Of a stretch of 61,935 nt of DNA, positions 16,679-25,571 are shown one piece after another. The stretch covers positions 1 through 61,935 of the forward strand of contig JBGTBD010000028.1 in assembly GCA_041749475.1 (NCBI GenBank), read 5' to 3'. The first letter of the stretch is position 1. Each line of letters opens with the position of its first letter. The notes under the pieces are model-generated. The model was given only the letters and a program-made list of their open reading frames with translations, was not told the DNA's origin and did not search any database. Made by a program: the position numbers and the translations under genes. Origin of the DNA: JBGTBD01 sp041749475. GTDB lineage: Bacteria; Pseudomonadota; Alphaproteobacteria; Rickettsiales; UBA998.

Positions 16679-17806
16679 TTAGCCATCTTCGAGATGTAGC
16701 AACAGGGCAGTCCCCGCCATTAGAATGAGCGTCGGCGGAGCCCATGCCGCGAAGAGGATGGGCAGCGTCCCAGAATTGCCGAACGCATGGAAGATGTTGA
16801 TGATAAAGTTGAAGAAAAACCCGGTGACCAGCCCGGCGACGATCATCATTCCCACCCGTCCCCGTCGCGGCAACCGCAGCGAGAACACCCCCGCCAGCAA
16901 TGTCATTCCTGCGAGAAGAAGAGGGCCAGCTAGCAAGGAGTGCCAATAGATCTTGTGCCGTATCGCCGAGAATCCTGCCTTCTCCAGCGTCTGGATGAAG
17001 GCGGATAACTCCCAGAAGGAAAGCGTGCGCGGCTCCGCGAAGCTGTTTTGGATCTGGGTGATCTTTAAATCTGTATGCAATTGGAAATCTCCGATATTCT
17101 CCGGGAATTTTCCCGGCGCGGACACGCTGACATTGCTGAGTTGCCAATATCCAAGTTCCAGCTTCGCCGTATCCGCATCGATCCGCGCGGAGAATTGCCC
17201 TTCCGGATTATAAAGAAAAATCGTCACGTCCGAAAAGGTCATATCATCCTGCGAGATGCGCAGCGCATGAAGGATATAGGAATCGACTTTCTTGCCGAAT
17301 GCCGATAGCGCTGTGCCCTCCACCTGCCGCAGCCACAAGCCGGAAGAAGAAATCGTCATCAGGCTGGTTGACCCGGAAATATACCGCGCCTCCATCCGCT
17401 CATACCGCGAGATCATCGCTGAGGAGAGCGGGTTGAACACTGCGATGCTGAACAGGCCGATAGCAAGCGCCAGCAATGTCGCCGGAGTCATGAACTGCCA
17501 CACCGAAATACCCGACGCCCGCGCGGCCACCAGCTCTTGCGAACGCGTCAATCGCGTAAGCGCGATCATCCCCCCGACAAGTATGGCGTAAGGTAACACT
17601 TGCTCGATCATAAAGGGCATCTTGAGCGCCGTCATCTCGAGGACGATACTAAAGGACACGCCTTCTTTATTGGATGTACGGCGAATCAATTCGACAAGGT
17701 CGATCAACCCTGCGACACCTAACACAATAGCCAGCGCAATCCCCACCCCGATCAGGAAATGCCGCCCGGTGTAAACAGAAAAAATCCAGGGCATCCGTAT
17801 GCTCAT
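16679..17806 (-). CDS. lptG: LPS export ABC transporter permease LptG
   Basis: One of the two inner-membrane permeases of the Lpt machine that pulls LPS out of the inner membrane. It is 375 residues from the ATG at 17806, whose first bases overlap the lptF stop (ATGA). Membrane segments are at about residues 13-33, 55-80 and 95-120. A large periplasmic beta-jellyroll domain covers about 140-265, and three more segments follow to the end. The SQELVAARASGIS coupling-helix motif is visible. Upstream frame-open codons are ignored because of the coupling. Confidence 0.92.
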   Translation of the reverse strand: MSIRMPWIFSVYTGRHFLIGVGIALAIVLGVAGLIDLVELIRRTSNKEGVSFSIVLEMTALKMPFMIEQVLPYAILVGGMIALTRLTRSQELVAARASGISVWQFMTPATLLALAIGLFSIAVFNPLSSAMISRYERMEARYISGSTSLMTISSSGLWLRQVEGTALSAFGKKVDSYILHALRISQDDMTFSDVTIFLYNPEGQFSARIDADTAKLELGYWQLSNVSVSAPGKFPENIGDFQLHTDLKITQIQNSFAEPRTLSFWELSAFIQTLEKAGFSAIRHKIYWHSLLAGPLLLAGMTLLAGVFSLRLPRRGRVGMMIVAGLVTGFFFNFIINIFHAFGNSGTLPILFAAWAPPTLILMAGTALLLHLEDG

Positions 17807-18909
17807 CGCGCTACCTTCAACGGTCGCGCCGCGCGCAGGGTGAAGCCGGGTGCGACGATATAGACGAGGCTGCATAAGATTAGCCCGATAGCGAACATAT
17901 AAGCCAGCGGAATCACGATAGCATGTTTGGCGATCAGGTTATTCACCCCGAATGCGCCGAGGATGATGGCGGTGACGGCGATGCCCGACGCGGTGATACG
18001 CTTCCACTGCCCCCGTCGGTTGAACTGTCCGCGGAGCAGGACGGCGACGCCGAACAGCGGCAGCCCCATCGCATAGAGCGGCCACAGTAACCGTTGATGG
18101 AACTCCGCCCAATAGCGCAGGGACTTCTCCGGCTCCTCTTTCGCTTTGCTGACGAGGTCGCCCAGCGACATCTCATCCGGTCCGAAACTACGCGGGCCAC
18201 CGCTCTTGGTATAATAATTGATGTCGAGATTATAATTATCGAAGTTCAGCCATGACAATCTTCCGTCCCGCTTCTCCTGCCGCATCCCGTTGATGAGGTG
18301 GAATTGCGGCCCCGTCGGCGTCTCCACCAGCCGTGCCTGATCCGCCATCATCGTCACCACATGCTCTGTAGCGCGCGCGTCATGGACGAGGATGCCTTTG
18401 AGATTGCCGGCGCTATCGCGACTGCGAATAAATACGGTCAACCCATCCACCGGGTTGTTGAATACTTCTTCCTGTAGCAGGATGGAGGTATAATTATCGC
18501 GCAGGTAATTCTGCGCGTCCTTGAATTCGCGCTTGGTCATCGGCATCACGTAGAGCGAGATGATGTAGCAGAGGATGGCCAGCCCCATCCCGAAGATCAT
18601 CACCGGTCGCACGATCTGCCAGTGCGAGATACCCGACGCATTCATCACCACCAGCTCACTGTCCGACAGTAATTTATTATAGATGAACATCACCGAGATG
18701 AAGAGGGCGATAGGCAGGATGAGGAAGAGGAGTGAAGGGATGAGCAGCACCGTCAACAGCATGAAATCACTGATGGAAAGCCCCCGATTGATGATGAAGT
18801 CTATGAAGCGCAGCGCTTGCGTCAGCCAGATGATACTGGTAAGAGAAAGGCTGATCACCACGGTGGGCCACAGCAGGAGTCTGAGGATGTATTGCTCCAG
18901 CGTTTTCAT
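17803..18909 (-). CDS. lptF: LPS export ABC transporter permease LptF
   Basis: Partner permease of LptG. The 368-residue protein begins MKTLEQYILRLL; the ATG at 18909 has GGAGGGAG 8 nt upstream. Three N-terminal membrane segments contain SDSELVVMNASGIS (coupling helix). The periplasmic domain covers about residues 125-260, and three C-terminal membrane segments follow. It is first in the minus-strand outer-membrane biogenesis run and divergent from pepA across 48 bp, which must hold both promoters. Confidence 0.93.
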   Translation of the reverse strand: MKTLEQYILRLLLWPTVVISLSLTSIIWLTQALRFIDFIINRGLSISDFMLLTVLLIPSLLFLILPIALFISVMFIYNKLLSDSELVVMNASGISHWQIVRPVMIFGMGLAILCYIISLYVMPMTKREFKDAQNYLRDNYTSILLQEEVFNNPVDGLTVFIRSRDSAGNLKGILVHDARATEHVVTMMADQARLVETPTGPQFHLINGMRQEKRDGRLSWLNFDNYNLDINYYTKSGGPRSFGPDEMSLGDLVSKAKEEPEKSLRYWAEFHQRLLWPLYAMGLPLFGVAVLLRGQFNRRGQWKRITASGIAVTAIILGAFGVNNLIAKHAIVIPLAYMFAIGLILCSLVYIVAPGFTLRAARPLKVAR

Positions 18910-18957
18910 TAAGGGAACTCCCTCCAATCCGCTACCAGAGATAACGAAAGGTTTGAT

Positions 18958-20475
18958 ATGAAGCTAGAATTTTCCGCCATTGCTGCCACAAAAAAATCTG
19001 CAAAGAAGAGCGCCAAGGGCGTTTTCGCTGCAATCACCGTGGACGACACCCTGAAACTGGCGGGTAAAGCGGCGGAATTCAACAAGGCAAGCGGCGGGCT
19101 GGTGCAGGCCGCTATCGACGCTAGCCGCTTCAAGGGTAAAGTCGGCGAATCGCTGAATGTGCCGCTTCCGGCAGGCCACGGCGTATCCGGCCTCATCCTC
19201 CTCGGCGCAGGCGATGCGAAGAAATTGACCACACTAACGTGCGAACATATCGGCGGCGCCGCCGTCGCCACCGCCAATCGCATGGGCGCGACCGAACTGG
19301 AGTTCTATGCCGACGGACTGTTCTTCAAGAAAGCGGGTAAAGGTGAAGCAGCGGCGTACGTCGCTCTCGGCGCGAACTTGCGCGCCTACCGTTTCGATAA
19401 ATACCGCACCACCGAAAAAGCGGACGATAAACCTACCGTGCAAAAATTCACTGTCGTCACCTCTGACGTGAAATCCGCATCCTCCGCATACCTGCCACTC
19501 GCAGCCTTGTTGGAAGGCACGCTCATCACCCGTAACGCCGTTAGCGAACCGGCGAACATCATCTATCCCGAATCCCTCGCCGATATCTGCCGCAGCCTTG
19601 CGAAAGACGGTGTGAAAGTCACCGTCATGGGCGAAAAAGAAATGGAAAAACTCGGCATGGGCGCACTGCTCGGCGTCGGTCAGGGCAGCCGTCGTGAATC
19701 GCAATGCGTCATCATGCAATGGAACGGCGGCAAGAAAGGCGATAAGCCGATCGCTTTCGTCGGCAAAGGCGTCTGCTTCGATACGGGCGGCATCAGTATC
19801 AAACCGGCAGGCGGGATGGAAGAGATGAAATGGGATATGGGCGGCGCAGGAACCGTCATCGGGCTGATGAAAACACTCGCTGGCCGCAAAGCCAAGGTCA
19901 ACGTCATCGGCGCGGTCGGCCTTGTCGAGAACATGCCCGACGGCAACGCACAACGCCCGGGTGATGTCGTCACCTCCATGTCCGGCCAGACCATCGAAGT
20001 CATCAATACCGATGCCGAAGGCCGTCTGGTGCTGGCGGATGTGCTCTACTACACCAATACCAAATTCAAACCCAAATTCATCGTCGACCTCGCGACGCTG
20101 ACCGGCGCCATCATCATCGCCCTCGGCTCCTCCCGTGCAGGGTTGTTCTCCAATGACGATAAACTTTCCCAGCAACTGTTCGACGTGGGTCAGGATGTAG
20201 GCGAAGAAGTCTGGCGCCTGCCGCTGGGTGATGTATATGACAAGCAGATCAATTCCGACATTGCCGATATGCGCAATGTCGGCGAAGGCCGCGAGGCAGG
20301 CAGCATCACCGCCGCCCAGTTCCTGCAACGCTTCATCGGCGATACGCCGTGGGCGCACTTGGACATCGCCGGTGTCGCATGGTCAAAACGCGATACCCAC
20401 ACCATCCCCAAAGGCGCCACCGCCTTCGGTGTCAAACTGCTGAACGCACTGGTCGAGAAGCATTACGAGAAATGA
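18958..20475 (+). CDS. pepA: Leucyl aminopeptidase (M17 family)
   Basis: Two-metal cytosolic aminopeptidase that removes N-terminal residues from peptides. The 505-residue protein has the metal and active-site segments in order: VGKGVCFDTGGISIKPAGGMEEMKWDMGGA, then the family signature NTDAEGRLVLAD. In the N-terminal half is the non-catalytic macro-like domain. The stop overlaps the next start (ATGA). pepA-holC is a conserved pair, and lptF is divergent upstream as in many proteobacteria. Confidence 0.95.
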   Translation: MKLEFSAIAATKKSAKKSAKGVFAAITVDDTLKLAGKAAEFNKASGGLVQAAIDASRFKGKVGESLNVPLPAGHGVSGLILLGAGDAKKLTTLTCEHIGGAAVATANRMGATELEFYADGLFFKKAGKGEAAAYVALGANLRAYRFDKYRTTEKADDKPTVQKFTVVTSDVKSASSAYLPLAALLEGTLITRNAVSEPANIIYPESLADICRSLAKDGVKVTVMGEKEMEKLGMGALLGVGQGSRRESQCVIMQWNGGKKGDKPIAFVGKGVCFDTGGISIKPAGGMEEMKWDMGGAGTVIGLMKTLAGRKAKVNVIGAVGLVENMPDGNAQRPGDVVTSMSGQTIEVINTDAEGRLVLADVLYYTNTKFKPKFIVDLATLTGAIIIALGSSRAGLFSNDDKLSQQLFDVGQDVGEEVWRLPLGDVYDKQINSDIADMRNVGEGREAGSITAAQFLQRFIGDTPWAHLDIAGVAWSKRDTHTIPKGATAFGVKLLNALVEKHYEK

Positions 20476-20945
20476 CGCAAAAACCCGCGATCCAATTCTA
20501 CCACCTCACCACCACTCCGCTGGAACGCGCACTCCCCAAGCTAATGGAGAAGGCGTTGCAGACAGGCCTTCGTGCCCTGGTGCTCGCGGATGAAGCGCAA
20601 GTTGAAACATTGGATAAAGTGCTGTGGACATATGCTTCCAATGCGTTCCTGCCGCATGGCACGCATCAGGATAGTCATCCCGAACGTCAGCCCATCTACA
20701 TCTCCCCGCGGGCAGAAAATCCCAACGGGGCGGAGTTACTGGTGTTGACCCAAGGTACGATGTTCGAGGGCACCCCGAGCGGCATTACCCGTGTCTTCGA
20801 TATCTTCGACGGCACGGACGACAAGCTACTCGCCGCCGCCCGCCAGCGTTGGAAGGATTATAAGGATAGCGGCTATTCGCTGACCTACATCCGCCAGAAA
20901 GACGATGGGGGGTGGGAAAAGCAAGCCGAACATCAGGCTGCGTAA
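20472..20945 (+). CDS. holC: DNA polymerase III chi subunit
   Basis: Chi links the clamp loader to SSB at the replication fork. The 157-residue protein has the family fold: IQFYHLTTTPLERALPKLMEKALQTGLRALVLADEAQVETLDKVLWTY, then FLPHGTHQD and a late RVFDIFDGTDDKLLAAARQRWKDY. The start at 20472 overlaps the pepA stop; the frame is open further upstream inside pepA but the ATGA coupling decides the start. Confidence 0.92.
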   Translation: MTQKPAIQFYHLTTTPLERALPKLMEKALQTGLRALVLADEAQVETLDKVLWTYASNAFLPHGTHQDSHPERQPIYISPRAENPNGAELLVLTQGTMFEGTPSGITRVFDIFDGTDDKLLAAARQRWKDYKDSGYSLTYIRQKDDGGWEKQAEHQAA

Positions 20946-21026
20946 AGCGCCCATAAGGATTGCCCCTTAATAATGTTTCTGACACGGATGATGGGAATTT
21001 AATCTGGCGTAACCTACGCTTGCATT

Positions 21027-21236
21027 ATGCGGATCATCGAATACATGTACGTAACCATCGCCTTCAGCGCCTTGCTGATGAGCGTAAGCTGTGCCCAGTT
21101 CCAAAAACCAAATGATCCCATGCTCAATAACGTAATGAAGATGACGCCGAAAGACGATCCCGATACGACGATACAAAATCAGGCGTCAGGATCGCTTATC
21201 CAGAAACCCGAATCCCATATCGAACCGCAACGTTAA
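21027..21236 (+). CDS. Small putative lipoprotein
   Basis: A 69-residue protein, not recognised. It has a short hydrophobic leader (about residues 8-20) followed by SVSC, a loose lipobox, then a polar tail rich in Pro, Asp, Gln and Lys. The start is uncertain (21027 or the ATG at 21045) and there is no clear Shine-Dalgarno. It ends 2 bp before the convergent aceA stop. Confidence 0.45.
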   Translation: MRIIEYMYVTIAFSALLMSVSCAQFQKPNDPMLNNVMKMTPKDDPDTTIQNQASGSLIQKPESHIEPQR

Positions 21237-21238
21237 TC

Positions 21239-22507
21239 CTAGTGGAATTGTGCTTCCTCGGTGGAGCCTTTCAGCGCCGTGGTCGAGCTTTTCCCGCCAG
21301 CGACGGCCTGCGCTACCTCGTCGAAATACCCCGTACCCACCTCACGCTGATGCTTGACGGCTGTGAAGCCATCCTTCGCCGCCGCGAATTCGCGTTCCTG
21401 TAAATCCACAAACCCGCTCATGCCGGACTCTTTATATTTCCGTGCAAGGTCGAACATACCGTAATTCAGCGCATGGAATCCGGCGAGGGTGATGAACTGG
21501 AACTTATACCCCATCGCACCCAGTTCCTTCTGGAACTTGGCAATGGTAATATCATCCAGATTCTTTCTCCAGTTGAACGACGGCGAGCAGTTATAGGCCA
21601 GCAATTTGCCGGGGAATTCTTTATGTACCGCTTCCGCGAAGCGCTTGGCTTCCTTGAGGTCGGGTGTGGAGGTTTCGCACCAGATGAGATCCGCATACGG
21701 CGCATAGGCCAGCCCGCGCGAAATCGCGCACTCAATGCCGCCCTTCATTTCATAGAACCCTTCAACGGTACGTTCCTGAGTCACGAAGTCTTTATCATAC
21801 GGGTCGATATCGCTGGTGATGAGGAACGCCCCGTTCGCATCCGTCCGCGCGACCAATATGGTCGGCACGTCACAAATGTCCGCCGCCAACCGCGCCGCGG
21901 CCAGTTTCTGCACCGCTTCCTGCGTGGGGACGAGGACTTTACCGCCCATATGCCCGCACTTCTTGGCGGAAGCCAATTGGTCCTCGAAATGTACGCCCGC
22001 AGCACCGGCTTCGATCATGCCTTTCATCAATTCGAAGGCGTTGAGATTCCCCCCGAAACCGGCTTCCGCATCAGCGACGATGGGCTGCATCCAGTCGATG
22101 GAATCATCTCCTTCCGAATGAGAAATCTGGTCGGCACGCATCAAGGTCTGATTGATACGTTTTACCACAGCCGGAACCGAATCCGCCGGATACAAGCTCT
22201 GGTCAGGATACATCTGCCCCGCCAAATTCGCATCCGCCGCCACCTGCCAGCCAGAAAGATAAATCCCTTTCAGGCCCGCGCGAACCTGCTGCATGGCCTG
22301 ATTGCCCGTCAACGCCCCAAGGCAATTAACGTAAGCTTCTGTTTTAAAATAATTCCAGAGTTTTTCTGCGCCTTGTCTCGCAAGGCTGTATTCCACATGC
22401 ACCGTTCCGCGCAGGCGATCCACATCCGCCGCTTTATACGGGCGCTTGATGCCTTTCCAACGGTCAGAGGTTTCCCATTCACGTTCGATATCCTTAATAT
22501 TGCGCAT
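21239..22507 (-). CDS. aceA: Isocitrate lyase
   Basis: Splits isocitrate to glyoxylate and succinate, the entry to the glyoxylate shunt needed for growth on acetate or fatty acids. The 422-residue protein has the catalytic cysteine signature KKCGHMGGK, preceded by ADAEAGFGG (metal-binding region) and followed by ARTDANGAFLI. The ATG at 22507 has AGGAG in the leader. No malate synthase is in the window. acs and the fad cluster supply its substrate pathway. A palindrome at 22552-22571 may be an operator. Confidence 0.96.
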   Translation of the reverse strand: MRNIKDIEREWETSDRWKGIKRPYKAADVDRLRGTVHVEYSLARQGAEKLWNYFKTEAYVNCLGALTGNQAMQQVRAGLKGIYLSGWQVAADANLAGQMYPDQSLYPADSVPAVVKRINQTLMRADQISHSEGDDSIDWMQPIVADAEAGFGGNLNAFELMKGMIEAGAAGVHFEDQLASAKKCGHMGGKVLVPTQEAVQKLAAARLAADICDVPTILVARTDANGAFLITSDIDPYDKDFVTQERTVEGFYEMKGGIECAISRGLAYAPYADLIWCETSTPDLKEAKRFAEAVHKEFPGKLLAYNCSPSFNWRKNLDDITIAKFQKELGAMGYKFQFITLAGFHALNYGMFDLARKYKESGMSGFVDLQEREFAAAKDGFTAVKHQREVGTGYFDEVAQAVAGGKSSTTALKGSTEEAQFH

Positions 22508-22551
22508 CTGAAAAACTCCTAAAAAATGACCCTGCGAGTGTACTGCACCGC

Positions 22552-22571
22552 CTATTGCGTTGCAACAATAG
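22552..22571. promoter_or_regulatory. Palindrome upstream of aceA (candidate operator)
   Basis: CTATTG and CAATAG form 6-bp inverted arms around an 8-nt centre containing GTTGCAA, about 45-65 bp upstream of the aceA start. A second overlapping palindrome, TTGC-aac-GCAA on the minus strand, lies inside. TTGCAA-type sites are used by some acyl-CoA- or acetate-responsive regulators, but which protein binds here is unknown. Confidence 0.35.
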
Positions 22572-22640
22572 AGCCATTTGTAGGATAAAATAATAAAGAA
22601 AAGATTGATTTTTCTATGTTGGTGCGTGGAAAAAGGAGCT

Positions 22641-22901
22641 TTACGCCTTGGCTTTGGGCTTCGCGGATTTCTCCAGCTTATCGAGCCGGGCTTTCAATTG
22701 CTCGGCCTCTTCGCGCGCGGTCGCGGCCATTTCTTTAACGGACTCGAACTCTTCGCGGCGGACAAAATTCATCTTTAACATAAGCTTCTCCGTCTGCGAG
22801 GCGACGGCCGCCTCCACCTCGCGCTTCATGTCGAACAGGGTTCCGGTAGCGCTGGAGGCCAGTTTCGCCATATCGTCAAAAAAAGAGTTTTCTTTCTGCA
22901 T
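22641..22901 (-). CDS. ubiK: Accessory factor UbiK family (BMFP/YqiC-like)
   Basis: Small coiled-coil protein that helps the aerobic ubiquinone biosynthesis complex and shows membrane-fusogenic activity in family members. The 86-residue protein begins MQKENSFFDDMAKLASSATGTLFDMKREVEA. A heptad-rich C-terminal coiled coil (about residues 45-80, ending LKARLDKLEKSAK) and a Lys/Ala tail follow. The length is typical. It stands alone between aceA and hldD. Confidence 0.88.
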   Translation of the reverse strand: MQKENSFFDDMAKLASSATGTLFDMKREVEAAVASQTEKLMLKMNFVRREEFESVKEMAATAREEAEQLKARLDKLEKSAKPKAKA

Positions 22902-23106
22902 GTGCCGGATTCCTTATGGGTGTGGGGCGTGTATAGGTATAATTTAGTCCCATTTATCACAGGATGAAAGGGCCAAACGTAAAATAAGGAAAATTTGGCG
23001 CCGAGGTAACGGTTTTGCAAGGAAGTTTGTCTATAGCTGGGGGTGTGCGGATAAGTGCTTGAGGTTGGTGCGCAATCTCGCTATCGCTGGGTCAGTTAGG
23101 AAAAAC

Positions 23107-24105
23107 ATGCAGAAATCATGGTTAGTCACCGGCGGGGCCGGGTTCATCGGCTCCAATATCGTAGCGGGAATCCGTGACCGCTTCCCGGAAGACCGCGTCA
23201 TCGTCTGCGACAGTTTTGGCACGGGCGATAAATGGAAGAACCTGGCCCAACACCCCGTCGATGAGATGATCGGCGCCCCGGAACTATTCTATTGGCTCGA
23301 AGCACAAGGCCACCAACTCGAAGCCATCATCCACATGGGCGCGATTTCCTCCACGACAGAACAGGACGCCGACCTGATGCTGCAGGTTAATTACGCATTA
23401 CCAAAAATCATCCACCGCTGGTGCACCGAAACCGAAAAGCGTTTCATCTACGCCTCCAGTGCTGCGACGTACGGGGCAGGGGAGCACGGCTTCTCCGACA
23501 GCGACGCGCTCGATTATCTCGACATCCTCCGCCCCTTGAATAAATACGCCTGGAGCAAACAGCTGTTCGATTACTACATCGCCCGCACCCGCGAACGCGC
23601 CGAACCGCAGCCTAAGCAATGCGTCGGCCTCAAATTCTTCAATGTCTACGGCCCCAATGAATATCATAAGGACGACCAGCAATCCGTCGTCGCCAAGAAC
23701 GCGCCGGACGCCATCGCCGGTAAACCCATCCGCCTGTTCAAATCCTACCGCAGCGAATATGCCGACGGCGGGCAATTACGCGATTTCATCCATGTGAATG
23801 ATTGCGTGAACGTGGTGCTATGGCTGCTTGAACATCCTGAGGTGAATGGTTTGCTGAATGTGGGCACAGGCCATGCCCGCAGCTTCGCCGACCTGGCAAA
23901 AGCGGTCTATTCCGCACTCGGAAAAGAACCAAGCGTCGAGTTCATCGACATGCCGGAAGGCCTGAAAGACCGCTACCAATATTTCACCGAAGCCGATATC
24001 TCCCGCTTGCGTAACGCCGGATATGATGCACCGTTCACCTCACTCGAAGACGGTGTGAAGGATTACGTCGCCGGGTATCTGAATACGGCTAATCCCTATC
24101 GATAA
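23107..24105 (+). CDS. hldD: ADP-L-glycero-D-manno-heptose 6-epimerase
   Basis: Final enzyme in making the heptose nucleotide of the LPS inner core. The 332-residue protein is an extended short-chain dehydrogenase: the NADP loop VTGGAGFIGSNIV, SSAATYG, the catalytic YAWSK motif, then the family segment FNVYGPNEYHK and QLRDFIHVNDCV. The start at 23107 has AGGA 6 nt upstream; the frame is open 16 more codons but without a Shine-Dalgarno. It overlaps the convergent unknown gene by 10 bp. It complements the LPS export genes at 14493-18909. Confidence 0.95.
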   Translation: MQKSWLVTGGAGFIGSNIVAGIRDRFPEDRVIVCDSFGTGDKWKNLAQHPVDEMIGAPELFYWLEAQGHQLEAIIHMGAISSTTEQDADLMLQVNYALPKIIHRWCTETEKRFIYASSAATYGAGEHGFSDSDALDYLDILRPLNKYAWSKQLFDYYIARTRERAEPQPKQCVGLKFFNVYGPNEYHKDDQQSVVAKNAPDAIAGKPIRLFKSYRSEYADGGQLRDFIHVNDCVNVVLWLLEHPEVNGLLNVGTGHARSFADLAKAVYSALGKEPSVEFIDMPEGLKDRYQYFTEADISRLRNAGYDAPFTSLEDGVKDYVAGYLNTANPYR

Positions 24106-24641
24106 GGGGTAATGGGCTTCAGCGTACATTCCGCAAAACCCTTCAGTATATCCCCCATTTGAGAGTTGCTTCGTGCCTCTGCAATCATGAAATTCTGTGC
24201 TCGTGCGCTGTGCGCAAGGGTTTGAATGCCGAAAGCAAGAGAACGATTTGCTAGGGTAGGGAAATCTTGGTCAGGGGATTTAACGGGAATACGGATGGCA
24301 TACAGTGCATCTGGCCCTTCGCCAGTGCGAGTCATATCTGTCTCAGGGTTAAGCATAAGATTAACATTGGGAAAATACCCACCTGAATTGAGTGCCTCAA
24401 TGGCGTCAAGTGCTTGCTGCTCTTTGTGATAGACAAGAAAATATTTTTCTTCCCGGGGACTAGGTTTGCTGATCAGGAAAAGGCAATTATTAAATATCGT
24501 TCTAATGCCCGCATACTGGGATGTCTTGAAAACCCCCGGTGACGTTGGCCCCATCGTTAACGTTTGTTCGGCCAACGATATGTGGTGTTTAGGCTCATGC
24601 GCGTTGGGTGGAGTCTCCGTTTCTTCAAGATCAAGGCTCAT
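24096..24641 (-). CDS. Protein of unknown function
   Basis: A 181-residue protein, not recognised. There is no signal peptide or membrane segment. It has a polar acidic N-terminus (about residues 1-25), then a mixed alpha/beta-looking core with TIFNNCLFLISKPSPREEKYFLVYHKEQQALDAIEAL and YFPNVNLMLNPETDM. AGGAAA lies 8 nt before the ATG and the coding frame is clean, which supports a real gene. Codon choice looks more AT-rich than hldD and lgt on either side, hinting at later acquisition. It overlaps hldD by 10 bp head-on. Confidence 0.65.
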   Translation of the reverse strand: MSLDLEETETPPNAHEPKHHISLAEQTLTMGPTSPGVFKTSQYAGIRTIFNNCLFLISKPSPREEKYFLVYHKEQQALDAIEALNSGGYFPNVNLMLNPETDMTRTGEGPDALYAIRIPVKSPDQDFPTLANRSLAFGIQTLAHSARAQNFMIAEARSNSQMGDILKGFAECTLKPITPYR

Positions 24642-24739
24642 AAGGTTTTTCCTTAATTGTTATTATGGTTGAAAAGGATAATTTTCTTGGGATTCTACAG
24701 TGAATGTCCTACATGTGTATGAAAATTAGGTGACAATTC

Positions 24740-25540
24740 ATGCTCATTTTCCCCGATATTGACCCCATTGCCCTCCAGATCGGCCCCCTTGCGATCCGCT
24801 GGTACGCCTTGTCCTACCTCGTCGGCATCCTGCTGGGCTGGGCCTATATCCGCTGGCTCGACCGCAAGCAGACGTCCCCCCTCCTGACCAAGGAACAATT
24901 GGACGATATGGTGGTCTGGGGTGTGCTCGGCATTATCTTGGGCGGGCGCATGGGCTATATCCTCTTCTATAATTTCCCTTACTTTTTGGATAATCCCGGC
25001 GAGATACTACAAGTCTGGCAGGGGGGCATGTCCTTCCACGGGGGGATGCTGGGTATCATCCTCGCCTTCTACCTGTTCAGCCGGAAAAACAAACTGTCCT
25101 TCCTCAGCGTGATGGATCGCATCGCCGCCGCTGCGCCTATCGGCCTCTTTTTCGGGCGGTTGGCCAATTTCGTCAATGGCGAACTATTTGGCCGCGTCAC
25201 CGATTCTCCTCTAGGCATGGTCTTCCCGCGTGGAGGCGATTTGCCGCGCCACCCAAGCCAATTATACGAGGCGGCATTGGAAGGGCTGGTATTGTTTGTC
25301 ATCCTGTTCCTGCTTGCCCGCTATGCGAATGCCCTCAAGAAGCCGGGCCTTATAGGCGGCCTGTTCCTCGCCGGATATGGCCTTGCCCGCTTCACCGTCG
25401 AATTCTTCCGCGAGCCGGATGCGCAACTGGGCGTTCTCGCGATGGGGTTCAGCATGGGTCAGTGGCTCTCCATCCCCATGATTCTACTCGGCGGCATAAT
25501 CGCCCTCTGCGCGGCACGGCGGCCTCATGCAACCGCTTGA
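24740..25540 (+). CDS. lgt: Prolipoprotein diacylglyceryl transferase
   Basis: Inner-membrane enzyme that attaches diacylglycerol to the lipobox cysteine, the first step of lipoprotein maturation. The 266-residue polytopic protein has the family motif GRLANFVNGELFGRVTD and the periplasmic HPSQLYEAALEG segment, plus an early IRWYALSYLVGILLGW. AGGTGA lies 6 nt before the ATG. It overlaps or abuts the methyltransferase gene. It serves lipoproteins in the window such as BamE and the DUF3833 protein. Confidence 0.95.
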   Translation: MLIFPDIDPIALQIGPLAIRWYALSYLVGILLGWAYIRWLDRKQTSPLLTKEQLDDMVVWGVLGIILGGRMGYILFYNFPYFLDNPGEILQVWQGGMSFHGGMLGIILAFYLFSRKNKLSFLSVMDRIAAAAPIGLFFGRLANFVNGELFGRVTDSPLGMVFPRGGDLPRHPSQLYEAALEGLVLFVILFLLARYANALKKPGLIGGLFLAGYGLARFTVEFFREPDAQLGVLAMGFSMGQWLSIPMILLGGIIALCAARRPHATA

Positions 25541-25571
25541 CGACAGCGGCAGCATTTTGCATGGTGACGTT

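Noticed and set aside
19234..20358. A 374-codon minus-strand frame inside pepA
   Set aside because: Same shadow effect; pepA has the full M17 signature and the antisense product has no family features.
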